A stretch of DNA of 64,000 nt from Archivesica marissinica (Eukaryota > Mollusca > Bivalvia > Venerida > Vesicomyidae), in NCBI GenBank assembly GCA_014843695.1, contig CM026403.1:45533645-45597644 (forward strand), written 5' to 3'. Positions 1 to 9,957 of this stretch are shown one piece after another. Under the pieces are notes generated by a model. It was given only the letters and a program-made list of their open reading frames with translations. It was not told the DNA's origin and did not search any database. How positions within the stretch are numbered: the first letter of the stretch is position 1; every line of letters starts with the position of its first letter. The position numbers and the translations under genes were made by a program.

Positions 1-1215
1 GGTGGGTCATAGAAGTTCAAGCAGAATGCTGGTTTGTTTAATCCAAGCAATTTGTACATGTATTACAGAAATCCAGTTGGTGGTTATAATAATCCAAGTA
101 GCCGATTGGTTAATTACAGAAATATAGGTAAACAGCTTATTGTCTGACTACAGAAATATAAGCAGCTGATTGGTGTATTATAGTATCCAAGCGACTGATA
201 GATGAAATGTAGAAATCCAAGCGACTGATAGATGAAATGTAGAAATCCAAGTGACTGATAGATGAAATGTAGAAATCCACGCTGCTGATAGATGAAATGT
301 AGAAATCCAAGCTGCTGATATATGAAATGTAGAAATCCAAGCTGCTGATAGATGAAATGTAGAAATCCAAGCGACTGATAGATGAAATGTAGAAATCCAA
401 GCTGCTGATAGATGAAATGTAGAAATCCAAGCGACTGATAGATGAAATGTAGAAATCCAAACTGCTGATATATGAAATGTATAAATCCAAGCTGCTGATA
501 TATGAAATGTAGAAATCCAAGCGACTGATATATGAAATGTAGAAATCCAAGCTGCTGATATATGAAATGTAGAAATCCAAGCTGCTTATATATGAAATGT
601 AGAAATCCAAGCTGCTGATATATGAAATGTAGAAATCCAAGCTGCTGATATATGAAATGTAGAAATCCAAGCTGCTGATAGATGAAATGTAGAAATCCAA
701 GCTGCTGATAGATGAAATGTAGAAATCCAAGCTGCTGATAGATGAAATGTAGAAATCCAAGCGACTGATAGATGAAATGTAGAAATCCAAGCTGCTGATA
801 GATGAAATGTAGAAATCCAAGCTGCTGATAGATGAAATGTAGAAATCCAAGCTGCTGATATATGAAATGTAGAAATCCAAGCTGCTGATAGATGAAATGT
901 AGAAATCCAAGCGACTGATATATGAAATGTAGAAATCCAAGCGACTGATATATGAAATGTAGAAATCCAAGCAGCTGATATATGAAATGTAGAAATCCAA
1001 GCAGCTGATATATGAAATGTAGAAATCCAAGCTGCTGATATATGAAATGTAGAAATCCAAGCAGCTGATATATGAAATGTAGAAATCCAAGCAGCTGATA
1101 GATGAAATGTAGAAATCCAAGCAGCTGATAGATGAAATGTAGAACACAAGAATATGATTGACAGCTGATTTGTTGATCATAGAATTCCAAAGAAAACTGA
1201 TTGATGGATGACATG
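1..1215. repeat. 30-bp minisatellite array (intronic)
   Basis: About 32 head-to-tail copies of a 30-bp unit (gatgaaatgtagaaatccaa followed by gctgctgata or gcgactgata) fill about 185-1143. Degenerate units fade out on both sides (about 20-185 and 1143-1215). Variant positions are gatg/tatg and gcg/gct/gca. Because 30 is a multiple of 3 and the unit lacks stops in several minus-strand frames, it gives long spurious open frames of FLHFIYQQLG type. It lies upstream of the first recognisable Rabaptin exon, so it is probably intronic. Confidence 0.95.
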
Positions 1216-1413
1216 GGCAGTTATTCTCTGGATGCTCTAGTTTACTTCCACATAAAATATTACATATATTCTTTCACCCACGACAATGAGATTTAATAAT
1301 ACAAGTTGGTTAGCACTTGTTTCACAATCGTTGTAAAATACATAAAGGTTGAATTTGTAACATGAACAACAGTAAGCCAGGATATTTGTATAATAAGTTG
1401 AGAATATTTTCAG

Positions 1414-1530
1414 TCTCTCCTTGAGAAGGATGTCCGTACACTGAAAGTGAAGACGCAGTCCCTGCAGGGTGACCTCGATAACAGTGAGGCCGTACAGAGA
1501 GACTTTGTGAAGCTGTCACAGTCGCTACAG
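1414..1530 (+). CDS. RABEP1: Rabaptin-like Rab effector, internal coiled-coil exon (partial gene)
   Basis: Exon of 117 bp (39 codons, phase 0 at both ends), bounded by an acceptor after attttcag and a donor at gtaaca. It encodes a charged coiled-coil segment beginning SLLEKDVRTLKVKTQSLQ and ending with AVQRDFVKLSQSLQ. The DFVKLSQSLQ stretch is a hallmark of the C-terminal coiled coil of Rabaptins (Rab GTPase-binding effector proteins), which bind Rab5 and act in early-endosome fusion. It joins in frame to the exon at 5718, giving SLQ-IQLEQIRQSE, where the family typically has a similar SLQ-VQLE sequence. Earlier exons (the Rab4-binding and main coiled-coil regions) lie before the window. The family assignment is from remembered family sequence; splice sites and frame are read directly. 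Another coiled-coil endosomal effector with a FYVE end is the main alternative. Confidence 0.82.
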
Positions 1531-1686
1531 GTAACATTTATTCTGCTGATGTGTATTATTTTTTTGTTATGATTGGATATAAATGCAGGTGTGGATCATC
1601 TGGATTGAAGGATGTGGGACGCCCGCCAATTATCTAATAACAACTACATGTTGCTGTGTATCATAATTCGGGCAGTCGGATATTAT

Positions 1687-1929
1687 TTAACCCATTCAAC
1701 ACCAAGTAACTCGCATGGACTGGTCCATGATATTCATAAACCAATAAATGAATCAGAAAATCACATTTGGACAAGTTCATTTATCAAAATGGGTAAATTA
1801 TTTTTTAAAAATTGTAATATTACTGGCAAAAAGTGCAGATCCTGATGAGACGGCTCGTCACGAGCCGGCTCATCTGGATCTACACTTTTTGTAAGCCTAT
1901 TTAGAGGTCTGCGGTGTTGAAAGGGTTAA
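1687..1929 (+). mobile_element. TTAA-flanked MITE, family 1 (piggyBac-like), copy 1
   Basis: A 243-bp element that starts TTAACCCATTCAACACC and ends GGTGTTGAAAGGGTTAA. These are near-perfect 17-bp terminal inverted repeats that include the TTAA target duplication. A TTAA target followed by CCC is typical of piggyBac-superfamily ends. It has no coding capacity. The internal hairpin (about 1835-1890) has arms gcagatcctgatgag and ctcatctggatctac around a CTCGT-ACGAG core. Confidence 0.85.
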
Positions 1930-2216
1930 TATTGGCTTTAGTGCAACACGGATGCCGACAGACGTGAAGTTTTCACAATTATAATTAGTTTACTAGCACT
2001 TGCTTTGATTACTGCATATTACTGTCCACCAAAACTTCAGATACCCGAACAAACAGGAAATTATTTATTTGACAGCTATTCACCGACAATTAGGCATAAT
2101 GATGTATGACGCAACGCGTGTGATCTATGCATGTCCTAGTATGGTTGTCAAAATTATAAAGGTCGTAACTTACATCGAATTTGGGAACATGTCTGAAGAG
2201 CCCAGTACATTTCCAT

Positions 2217-2394
2217 TTATAAATTATGAATGAATGTGTAACCCCGACTGATTGATGATGGCGCTTGGGTGTTTATTGCTATTTATCATATAACCATACA
2301 TGTAATCTATAAACTATGAATGAATGTGTAACCCCGACTGATTGATGGCGCTTGTGTGTGTATCGCTATTTATCATATAACCATACATGTAATC
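2217..2394. repeat. 91-bp direct duplication
   Basis: Two adjacent copies, starting near 2217 and 2308, share atgaatgaatgtgtaacccc and then a tatttatcatataaccatac segment. They differ by a few substitutions and a 3-bp deletion (gatgatggcg versus gatggcg). Confidence 0.9.
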
Positions 2395-2433
2395 ATGTAA
2401 TCCCCATTGTGTTTTTGAAGATAAATCATTTTG

Positions 2434-2700
2434 CACGCTCCGCCTCCGTGGTCGAGTGGTTACGGTCGCTGACTTGTATACCACTGTAACCTATCATCAC
2501 TGATGGTCACGGGTTCGAGCCCCGCTCAGGCCGTGTCTCATTTATATGAAAAAGTTGGCAGTTTCTTACGGAGGTTGGTGCACACAAGTACTGGTTAACC
2601 GCTGGAGCCTTCCCAGGAAAGGTGTTGTTAGGTAAACTGCCCGCCGGCGATATAGCCCAAAATGGTGCTGATGCAGGTGTAAAACCTGAAATATATATAA
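2434..2700 (+). mobile_element. tRNA-derived SINE, family A, full length with target-site duplication
   Basis: The tRNA-like head has an A box (tggtcgagtgg) and a B box (ggttcgagcccc). A body with ggaggttggtgcac and gccggcgatatagccc follows, and the 3' end is a short (AT) repeat. An 11-bp duplication aaatcattttg flanks it at 2423-2433 and 2701-2711, which proves insertion by target-primed reverse transcription. It is intronic in the Rabaptin-like gene. It is not a functional tRNA gene: the anticodon arm does not fold as a standard cloverleaf. Confidence 0.9.
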
Positions 2701-3539
2701 AAATCATTTTGTGCTTATTATTGACCTCATTCCAATGGACATTTAAAAAAGTGAACTATGCCAATAGATAAATTATGGTTGAAATGGGCCAATAGATAAA
2801 TTATGATGGAAATGTGTAGATTTGGGTACATCGTACTGCTGCTCTGGCATGGTACTTCCATTTGGAAGTCTTGTCACTGTTATTTCTAATATGATAATGA
2901 ACACAATTGTAAATAATTCATAATGTTAGCTTGACGAAATAATACTTTTAAAGAATGAAGACAATTAAATGTCCGGAAGTTCACATTGAAGTTGGTTGCG
3001 AAATTCACCATCACAGTTTCAGGTGAGCAGGTGCCCATTTATCGCAAGTACTCGGATATTTGAGTAAAAGATAATTACTCACATTTGCATACAAAAGCCA
3101 GAATGGCTGTGAATATATTATTTCATTGAATGACAACAAACTTTTCTATACCTCATTCAATATCAGACCTTATGATTCACACTAATTACAATCAATGGGA
3201 CACGACAATTGGAGCAGACACGGCCATGTGGATTAAATTTTCACGTACATTTTTTTGGTTGACATGTTGCCATCTAGTATAGTGGGAAAATGGCATTTGG
3301 ATGAAATATACTGGTCGCTAATATCAGGTGTATCATAGAGTGATTTCCGTTGGGGGGGGAGGGTTGAACTGACCGTTGACACCAGACGACTGCTGTAACC
3401 AGGTGCCCGTTAGCACCTGTATTAGGATTTTCAATCCTCAGTCTGTGTAGTATGCGAGATGGTATGGGGGTCACGCGATTGGACAGATAAGTTTTTCCGG
3501 GTGCAAGTTTATGTCCTATTGATCAACAACATGTATTTA

Positions 3540-5707
3540 ATATCTGTGTAATTCTGGATCACCCCTCATATTTTATATCAAATATCTGTGTAATTCTGGA
3601 TCACCCCTCATATTTTATATCAAATATCTGTGTAATTCTGGATCACCCCTCATATTTTATAGCAAACATCTGTGTAATTCTGGATCACCCCTCATATTTT
3701 ATATCAAATATCTGTGTAATTCTGGATCACCCCTCATATTTTATAGCAAATATCTGTGTAAATCTGGATCACCCCTCATATTTTATAGCAAACATCTGTA
3801 ATTCTGGATCACCCCTCATATTTTATATCAAATATCTGTGTAATTCTGGATCACCCCTCATATTTTATATCAAATATCTGTGTAATTCTGGATCACCCCT
3901 CATATTTTATAGCAAACATCTGTGTAATTCTGGATCACCCCTCATATTTTATATCAAATATCTGTGTAATTCTGGATCACCCCTCATATTTTATATCAAA
4001 TATCTGTGTAATTCCGGATCACCCCTCATATTTTATAGCAAATATCTGTGTAATTCTGGATCACCCCTCATATTTTATATCAAATATCTGTGTAATTCTG
4101 GATCACCCCTCATATTTTATATCAAATATCTGTGTAATTCTGGATCACCCCTCATATTTTATAGCAAATATCTGTGTAATTCTGAATCACCCCTCATATT
4201 TTATATCAAATATCTGTGTAATTCTGGATCACCCCTCATATTTTATATCAAATATCTGTGTAATTCCGGATCACCCCTCATATTTTATAGCAAATATCTG
4301 TGTAATTCTGGATCACCCCTCATATTTTATATCAAATATTTGTGTAATTCTGGATCACCCCTCATATTTTATAGCAAACATCTGTAATTCTGGATCACCC
4401 CTCATATTTTATAGCAAATATCTGTGTAATTCTGGATCACCCCTCATATTTTATAGCAAATATCTGTGTAATTCTGGATCACCCCTCATATTTTATATCA
4501 AATATCTGTGTAATTCTGGATCACCCCTCATATTTTATAGCAAATATCTGTGTAATTCTGGATCACCCCTCATATTTTATATCAAATATCTGTGTAATTC
4601 TGGATCACCCCTCATATTTTATATCAAATATCTGTGTAATTCTGGATCACCCCTCATATTTTATAGCAAATATCTGTGTAATTCTGGATCACCCCTCATA
4701 TTTTATATCAAATATCTGTGTAATTCTGGATCACCCCTCATATTTTATATCAAATATCTGTGTAATTCCGGATCACCCCTCATATTTTATAGCAAATATC
4801 TGTGTAATTCTGGATCACCCCTCATATTTTATATCAAATATCTGTGTAATTCTGGATCACCCCTCATATTTTATATCAAATATCTGTGTAATTCTGGATC
4901 ACCCCTCATATTTTATAGCAAATATCTGTGTAATTCTGGATCACCCCTCATATTTTATATCAAATATTTGTGTAATTCTGGATCACCCCTCATATTTTAT
5001 AGCAAACATCTGTAATTCTGGATCACCCCTCATATTTTATAGCAAATATCTGTGTAATTCTGGATCACCCCTCATATTTTATAGCAAATATCTGTGTAAT
5101 TCTGGATCACCCCTCATATTTTATAGCAAATATCTGTGTAATTCTGGATCACCCCTCATATTTTATATCAAATATCTGTGTAATTCTGGATCACCCTCAT
5201 ATTTTATAGCAAACATCTGTGTAATTCTGGATCACCCCTCATATTTTATATCAAATATCTGTGTAATTCTGGGTCACCCCTCATATTTTATAGCAAACAT
5301 CTGTGTAATTCTGGATCACCCCTCATATTTTATAGCAAACATCTGTGTACTTCTGGATCACCCCTCATATTTTATAGCAAATATCTGTGTAATTCTGGAT
5401 CACCCCTCATATGTTATAGCAAATATCTGTGTAATTCTGGATCACCCCTCATATTTTATATCAAATATATGTGTAATTCTGGATCACCCCTCATATTTTA
5501 TATCAAATATCTGTGTAATTCTGGATCACCCCTCATATTTTATATCAAATATCTGTGTAATTCTGGATCACCCCTCATATTTTATATCAAATATCTGTGT
5601 AATTCTGGATCACCCCTCATATTTTATAGCAAACATCTGTAATTCTGGATCCCCCCTCATATTTTATATCAAATATCTGTGTAATTCTGGATCACCCTCA
5701 TATTTTG
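3540..5707. repeat. 42-bp minisatellite array in intron, running up to a splice acceptor
   Basis: About 51 copies of a 42-bp unit (tctgtgtaattctggatcac then ccctcatattttatatcaaa). Two common end variants occur, atatcaaa and atagcaaa. A few short 40-bp units lack one GT (catctgtaattc), and CCGG and ATTTG variants recur. The array ends about 10 nt before the acceptor of the exon at 5718, so its last unit supplies the pyrimidine-rich tract of that acceptor. Confidence 0.97.
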
Positions 5708-5717
5708 CATTTCATAG

Positions 5718-5828
5718 ATTCAGCTAGAGCAGATACGACAGTCCGAGAACGAGGTACGCTGGCAGAACGATGAGGACATGGATGACTGTCATGGCTGTAA
5801 ACAATCATTCTCTGTCACTAAAAGGAAG
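5718..5828 (+). CDS. RABEP1: Rabaptin-like Rab effector, exon with first half of FYVE zinc finger
   Basis: Exon of 111 bp (37 codons, phase 0/0). The acceptor is gcatttcatag and the donor gtgagt. The start at 5718 is preferred over the downstream cag because it gives IQLEQIRQ, continuing the family heptads from the previous exon. The protein continues with SENEVRWQNDEDMDDCHGC and KQSFSVTKRK. It carries the W-x-x-D motif (WQND) and the first zinc-ligand pair (CHGC) of a FYVE domain, and it ends in the basic RK that precedes the HHC motif encoded by the next exon. FYVE domains bind phosphatidylinositol 3-phosphate on early endosomes. A minus-strand SINE starts only 13 bp downstream of the donor. 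Confidence 0.93.
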
Positions 5829-5841
5829 GTGAGTTTACAAG

Positions 5842-6093
5842 TTTAAACTTTATTTATTTTACAACGTTTGCGAGTCAAGTTTTAACAACTTATATTAATC
5901 ACTCTCTCTCGTTGGCGCGGATGAAAGCATAAATGTTGTCATTCGTGTAGGAGGAAACCGGAGTACCCAGAGAAAACCCACCTGTCCGATCTGGCGACCA
6001 CCGTACCATCTCACATACTTCCTGGTCCAAGATTCGAACCTGGGTTGCATTGGTGAGAAGCGAGCGCGCTAACCACTGTGCTAATCGTGCAGC
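5842..6093 (-). mobile_element. tRNA-derived SINE, family C (Nin-DC-like core), minus strand
   Basis: Read on the minus strand, the head has ttagcacagtggttagcgcg and a degenerate B box (ggttcgaatcttgg). The core is gggttttctctgggtactcc, followed by ggtttcctcctacacg, and the tail is gtgattaatataagttg then a variable AATAAA-rich end. The gggtactccggtttcctccc core resembles the conserved Nin-DC SINE domain (from memory). No clear target duplication was found. Confidence 0.85.
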
Positions 6094-6311
6094 CAAACCT
6101 CATCCTCGCATTACCAACTACTACGGCAACATTTAAAACAAAATGTCTCCAACCAACTTGACTTTTGCTGTATTAAAACTGTCTTCTGTCTAAGAATTTC
6201 ATTAGAAAGTGTGTCTATCTCAATAATGTTTCCTATTTTTATGCCATTCTATGAAATGTTGATTTTGTTTTAGTGAAATAAAATGATATCTTGGTGTTAA
6301 GAAGCAGTTAA

Positions 6312-7087
6312 ACAGTCAAACCTGTCTTAAGCAGCCAGCCAAGGGAATCACAGAAAGTGGCTGCTTAACACAGGTGGCTGCTTTATAGAGGGCAAATGTA
6401 TAATAAAGCATCATATTGGGAATCTGGAAACTGGCTGCTTAATACAAGTTTACTGTATAATGGAGGTGACCACTAACACAGGTTTGACTGTATAATGGAG
6501 ATGACCACTAACACAGGTTTGACTGTATAATGGAGGTGACCACTAACACAGGTTTGACTGTATAATGGAGGTGACCACTAACACAGGTTTGACTGTATAA
6601 TAGAGGTGACCACTAACACAGGTTTGACTGTATAATGGAGGTGACCACTAACACAGGTTTGACTGTATAATGGAGGTGACCACTAACACAGGTTTGACTG
6701 TATAATGGAGGTGACCACTAACACAGGTTTGACTGTATAATGGAGGTGACCACTAACACAGGTTTGACTGTATAATGGAGGTGACCACTAACACAGGTTT
6801 GACTGTATAATGGAGGTGACCACTAACACAGGTTTGACTGTATAATGGAGGTGACCACTAACACAGGTTTGACTGTATAATGGAGATGACTACTAACACA
6901 GGTTTGACTGTATAATGGAGGTGACCACTAACACAGGTTTGACTGTATAATGGAGGTGACCACTAACACAGGTTTGACTGTATAATGGAGGTGACCACTA
7001 ACACAGGTTTGACTGTATAATGGAGGTGACCACTAACACAGGTTTGACTGTATACTGGAGGTGACCACTGACACAGGTTTGACTGTA
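6312..7087 (+). mobile_element. Tigger-like MITE with its right end amplified into a 35-bp satellite
   Basis: The left end acagtcaaacctgtcttaag is followed by a body with tggctgctt motifs (to about 6460). About 17 tandem copies of a 35-bp unit follow (ataatggaggtgaccactaa, then cacaggtttgactgt). Each unit ends in the inverted terminal sequence CAGGTTTGACTGTA, so the tandem unit is the element's own right end. Locus-specific variant: tgGaggtgacc. Confidence 0.9.
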
Positions 7088-7257
7088 GTTCCTAGCCATT
7101 GCAATTTAAAGATCAAACTAATATTTCGTTATTATCCTATTCAAACTCAATAAAAATGTGTATGTCAACATCTTGTGCTATCTTGTCGACTCAAAATAAA
7201 ATTTATCTTAACATTATTCTAATAACTACGGTAATTTAATAGCTCACAAAGCACCAG

Positions 7258-7332
7258 TCTACCTCCATGGTTGAGTGGTTACGGTCGCTGGCCTGTATAC
7301 CACTGTAGCCTATCATCACTGATCGTCACGGG
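7258..7332 (+). mobile_element. SINE family A fragment
   Basis: About 75 bp matches the tRNA-like head of the SINE at 2434 (gttgagtggttacggtcgct, then ctgtataccactgtagcc), truncated at cacgggg. It lies 54 bp before the exon at 7387. Confidence 0.85.
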
Positions 7333-7386
7333 GAAAAAAGTGACTTTATTGACAACTGTATTAAACATAATTTTGCCTGCTTTCAG

Positions 7387-7554
7387 CACCACTGTCGACA
7401 CTGTGGGAAAGTGTTCTGTTCGGACTGTGTAACCAAAACTGTCAACTGTGGACCGAAGATGCGGCCCGCTAAGGTGTGTGATGTATGTCACACGATACTG
7501 GTTGCTGATGCCACACCGTACTTCAGTACAGAACCTCCTCAGATGCCCGATTGA
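7387..7554 (+). CDS. RABEP1: Rabaptin-like Rab effector, terminal exon with second half of FYVE zinc finger
   Basis: Terminal exon of 168 bp (55 codons plus TGA). The acceptor is tgcctgctttcag. It begins HHCRHCGKVFCSDC, which with RK from the previous exon completes the R/K-R/K-HHCR signature of FYVE domains. The remaining zinc ligands are FCSDC and KVCDVC, so all eight cysteines (with CHGC) are present. Lysine replaces arginine in the RVC position. The tail reads HTILVADATPYFSTEPP, then QMPD and stop. Vertebrate RABEP1 lacks a FYVE domain, but FYVE-bearing Rab GTPase-binding effectors are known from other bilaterians, so this is a complete and probably functional C-terminus. Confidence 0.95.
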   Translation, partial: HHCRHCGKVFCSDCVTKTVNCGPKMRPAKVCDVCHTILVADATPYFSTEPPQMPD

Positions 7555-7739
7555 CGTAGCTTCTTACCAGATCCTTCTGTTTTTATACTGCAGAATATCA
7601 TTTACCCAGATCAAGTAATGTGATTTAGTAGTGGTTTGCGCACTCGGTCACTTTTTCTGTGACTCACAATTTTGGTTATTACAATCAAGCTTGTCGTAAG
7701 CAGCAGGGAATAATAAACACTGGCTGCTTAGAATGGGTG
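7555..7739 (+). promoter_or_regulatory. 3' UTR region with possible poly(A) signal
   Basis: After the TGA, an AATAAA hexamer occurs at 7712-7717, about 158 bp downstream. It sits inside the degenerate Tigger-like repeat starting near 7682, so the repeat may supply the cleavage signal. No cDNA evidence is available here and other downstream signals are possible. Confidence 0.35.
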
Positions 7740-8031
7740 TGTGTTTTTACGTTTATTTATCGCCGCTACCGGTTGCCCATAATTATGAGCGACGCCTCCT
7801 GCAGAGATTAGTCATTTTAGATTTTGGAGGATAGTGCAATGATACAGACAGAGACCCATTCCAGAGTCTCCTCTGGTTCTTTTACGTGCACGATGTAAAG
7901 CACCGACACGAGACCTCGGTTTAACGTCCCATTTGAGACTGTTAATTTTATTAGGGTCAGACGGGAGATCGAACCTGCGATCCCTGGATTACCAGTCCAG
8001 CGTGTTACCACTGGACTACATATCCGTCTGT
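7740..8031 (-). mobile_element. tRNA-derived SINE, family D, full length, minus strand
   Basis: On the minus strand the head reads tgtagtccagtggtaacacg, and the B box region (caggttcgatctcc) is followed by cgttaaaccgaggtctcgtg and cacgtaaaagaacc. A perfect 13-bp target duplication cttagaatgggtg lies at 7727-7739 and 8032-8044. Confidence 0.92.
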
Positions 8032-8129
8032 CTTAGAATGGGTGACTCCTTAATAGAGATTAAATCTTCTGGGGATCTGGCACGGTCTAAGCCTGTCTAG
8101 GCTGGCCAGTCAATGAAATGCTTATGTTT

Positions 8130-8376
8130 TTAACCCTTTCAACGCCACAGGCCTCTATATAGGCTTATGAAAAGTGTAGATCCAGATGAGCCGGCTCGTG
8201 ACGAGCCGTCTCATCAGGATCTGCACTTTTTTGCCAGTAATAATTATTACTATTTTTAGATAAAATTACCCATTTTGATAAATGAACTGGTCCAAAGGTA
8301 CTTTTTCTTATTAATTTATTGGTCTAAAAATAGCATGCACCAGTCCATGTCAGATACTTGGGGTTGAATGGGTTAA
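8130..8376 (-). mobile_element. TTAA MITE family 1, copy 2
   Basis: Reverse-oriented copy from TTAACCCTTTCAACGCC to GTTGAATGGGTTAA. The internal hairpin has arms agatccagatgagccggctc and gagccgtctcatcaggatct. Confidence 0.85.
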
Positions 8377-8470
8377 GAGATGAAATATTTATTGGAATTG
8401 AAGCTTTGTAATATGAATCCTGGCTGTTTATTGGCTAGCTGCTAAATGAGGTGACACATGTTTCATTGTG

Positions 8471-8777
8471 ATTGAATAATATGTAGGATGTTGGTGAGGT
8501 AGAGGAAGTCTCTGAATTAGACTACATAGTGTAATATAACAGACTGTACACCTGACTAGGCACGTCAACATTTATCTATTCAAATATTTGAGTGAAATAA
8601 TTTCTTAAATAACTTACAAAGCACTCGGTTAAAGCTACAGAATCGTCACCTGATTACGCCAATGATTGGTCCTAAAAACATCGTGACTATGTAAAGAAAT
8701 TGTTCATGATAAGTCAAAGCTTATATCTCTTTTTTGTTGATTTTGAAGACTTGCCATTCGGTGTCTAAAACAGTAAG
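8471..8777. other. Intergenic AT-rich sequence, no feature recognised
   Basis: I see no coding exon, RNA gene or clear repeat in this stretch. Confidence 0.6.
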
Positions 8778-8789
8778 AAAATACCTTGC

Positions 8790-8989
8790 TGTTTTTTTAC
8801 GTTTATTTATCGTCGCTACCGGTTACCCATATGAGCGATGCCTCCTGAAGAGATTAGTTATTTTAGATTTTGGAGGATAGTGCATGATACAGAGAGAGAC
8901 CCATTCCAGAATCTCCTCTGGTTCTTTTACGTGCACGGTGTAAAGCACCGACACGAGACCTCGGTTTAACGTCCCATATGAAAGACTGT
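8790..8989 (-). mobile_element. SINE family D, 5'-truncated, minus strand
   Basis: It matches the 3' two thirds of the SINE at 7740 but lacks the tRNA-like head. A 12-bp target duplication aaaataccttgc (8778-8789 and 8990-9001) shows that the truncation happened on insertion. Confidence 0.9.
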
Positions 8990-9001
8990 AAAATACCTTG
9001 C

Positions 9002-9957
9002 CTGTAGTGTAAATTGTTTTATATGGGTGCACTTTCTTAGAATTAGACGTTTATCCACTAAGCAAACCAAGCGCTAGTGTTTCATTCCAAAAATGCAGAA
9101 TTCTGTTTGTATTGTTTCATTTTATTGAATGAATTAGTTTTGCTTGTTAATGTGTTGTAATAGCCTTGGCACTATGCCAATATCCAATATGTAACGTATT
9201 GGGTTCATGCGAAATGATACGTCACAATGTGGAAATAATTGTTGAGGGAGGGACCACATCTAGGCCGGACGAGGGAGGGGCCACATCTAGGCCGGACGGA
9301 AAGAGTAAATGGAGCTGCAATGAGGTCCGAACGCGTTCTTAATGAGATAGATTAATCTGAAAGCATTCTTATGAGCCAGATTAACATTCACCGACACTAT
9401 TTGATAGTGGAATGAAATCAACAAGTGCAATATTACAGTACAGTATAAACATTTTTCCGATTCAAAATTCTCGAATCGAGAGAGAAAATGGACGCTTAAA
9501 TTTTCTAAATATTCCGTTGGTGAAAATGAGCGGTCAGCTGCTAATATATATATATATAAATATATTAGCAGCTAGTTTCTATTCATTGGATAGTGGCCTC
9601 GTGGTAGATCATTTGCTTACATATCCAGAATACCGAGGTTCTAATCCCCGTGCAGGCATTTTTCTCTCTCGAATTCCCCGACCATGCCAAATGCCTTATG
9701 TATTAATATAGTTATTGGCTTATTTTAGGAGCTTTCATTGTTCATGTGATGAGGCTCTCATATGTTAATGCTTAAAAAAGCTTCTTAATTGTATAATTAG
9801 ATACTTTCCAAATGATTATATGCTTGAGCTTTGAGGCTTTGCCTTGTTCATATTAATTTTCTACACAGAACACTATAGCCTCTAATGCAGTAAGAACTTG
9901 TTTTACAATCAAGTTAAAATAAATGTGTATAACTAAGCTAAACAAAAGACCTTGTGC
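9002..9957. other. Intergenic segment with SINE fragments and an AT palindrome
   Basis: Contents: a tandem pair gagggagggaccacatctag (about 9245-9298); a palindrome agctgctaatatat / atatattagcagct (9536-9573) around a TA run; a tRNA-like fragment ggcctcgtggtagatcattt with gaggttctaatcccc (about 9595-9655), probably a SINE remnant; and a solo copy of the shared SINE tail (about 9893-9942, gtaagaacttgttttacaat). I see no gene. Confidence 0.65.

Larger units (their letters stand above)
1531..5717 (+). other. RABEP1: Intron of the Rabaptin-like gene
   Basis: This 4.2-kb GT-AG intron holds a TTAA MITE (1687-1929), a 91-bp direct duplication (2217-2394), a tRNA-derived SINE (2434-2700) and a 2.2-kb 42-bp minisatellite (3540-5707). 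The stretches 1930-2216 and 2712-3539 look like unique AT-rich intron sequence with no coding signal that I can support. Confidence 0.85.
5829..7386 (+). other. RABEP1: Intron of the Rabaptin-like gene splitting the FYVE domain
   Basis: This 1.56-kb GT-AG intron contains a minus-strand SINE (5842-6093), a Tigger-like MITE whose right end is expanded into a 35-bp satellite (6312-7087), and a SINE fragment (7258-7332). The remaining sequence (6094-6311 and 7088-7257) is plain AT-rich intron. Confidence 0.85.
7682..8470. mobile_element. Degenerate Tigger-like MITE interrupted by a SINE and a TTAA MITE
   Basis: Outer fragments caatcaagcttgtcgtaagc (7683) and gctgctaaatgaggtgacac (near 8448) correspond to the ends of the CAGTCAAACC element seen intact at 44371-44564. 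Inside it are SINE D (7740-8031, target duplication cttagaatgggtg) and a family 1 TTAA MITE (8130-8376). Confidence 0.6.

Noticed and set aside
114..1214. Long minus-strand open frames of 347-366 codons
   Set aside because: They are produced by a 30-bp tandem unit without stops; three frames are open at once and the protein is a pure repeat.
2434..2540. tRNA genes suggested by A-box and B-box motifs (also at 12701, 29801, 30329, 40137 and 42048)
   Set aside because: They are heads of SINEs with long bodies, tails and target-site duplications; no standard tRNA cloverleaf is intact.
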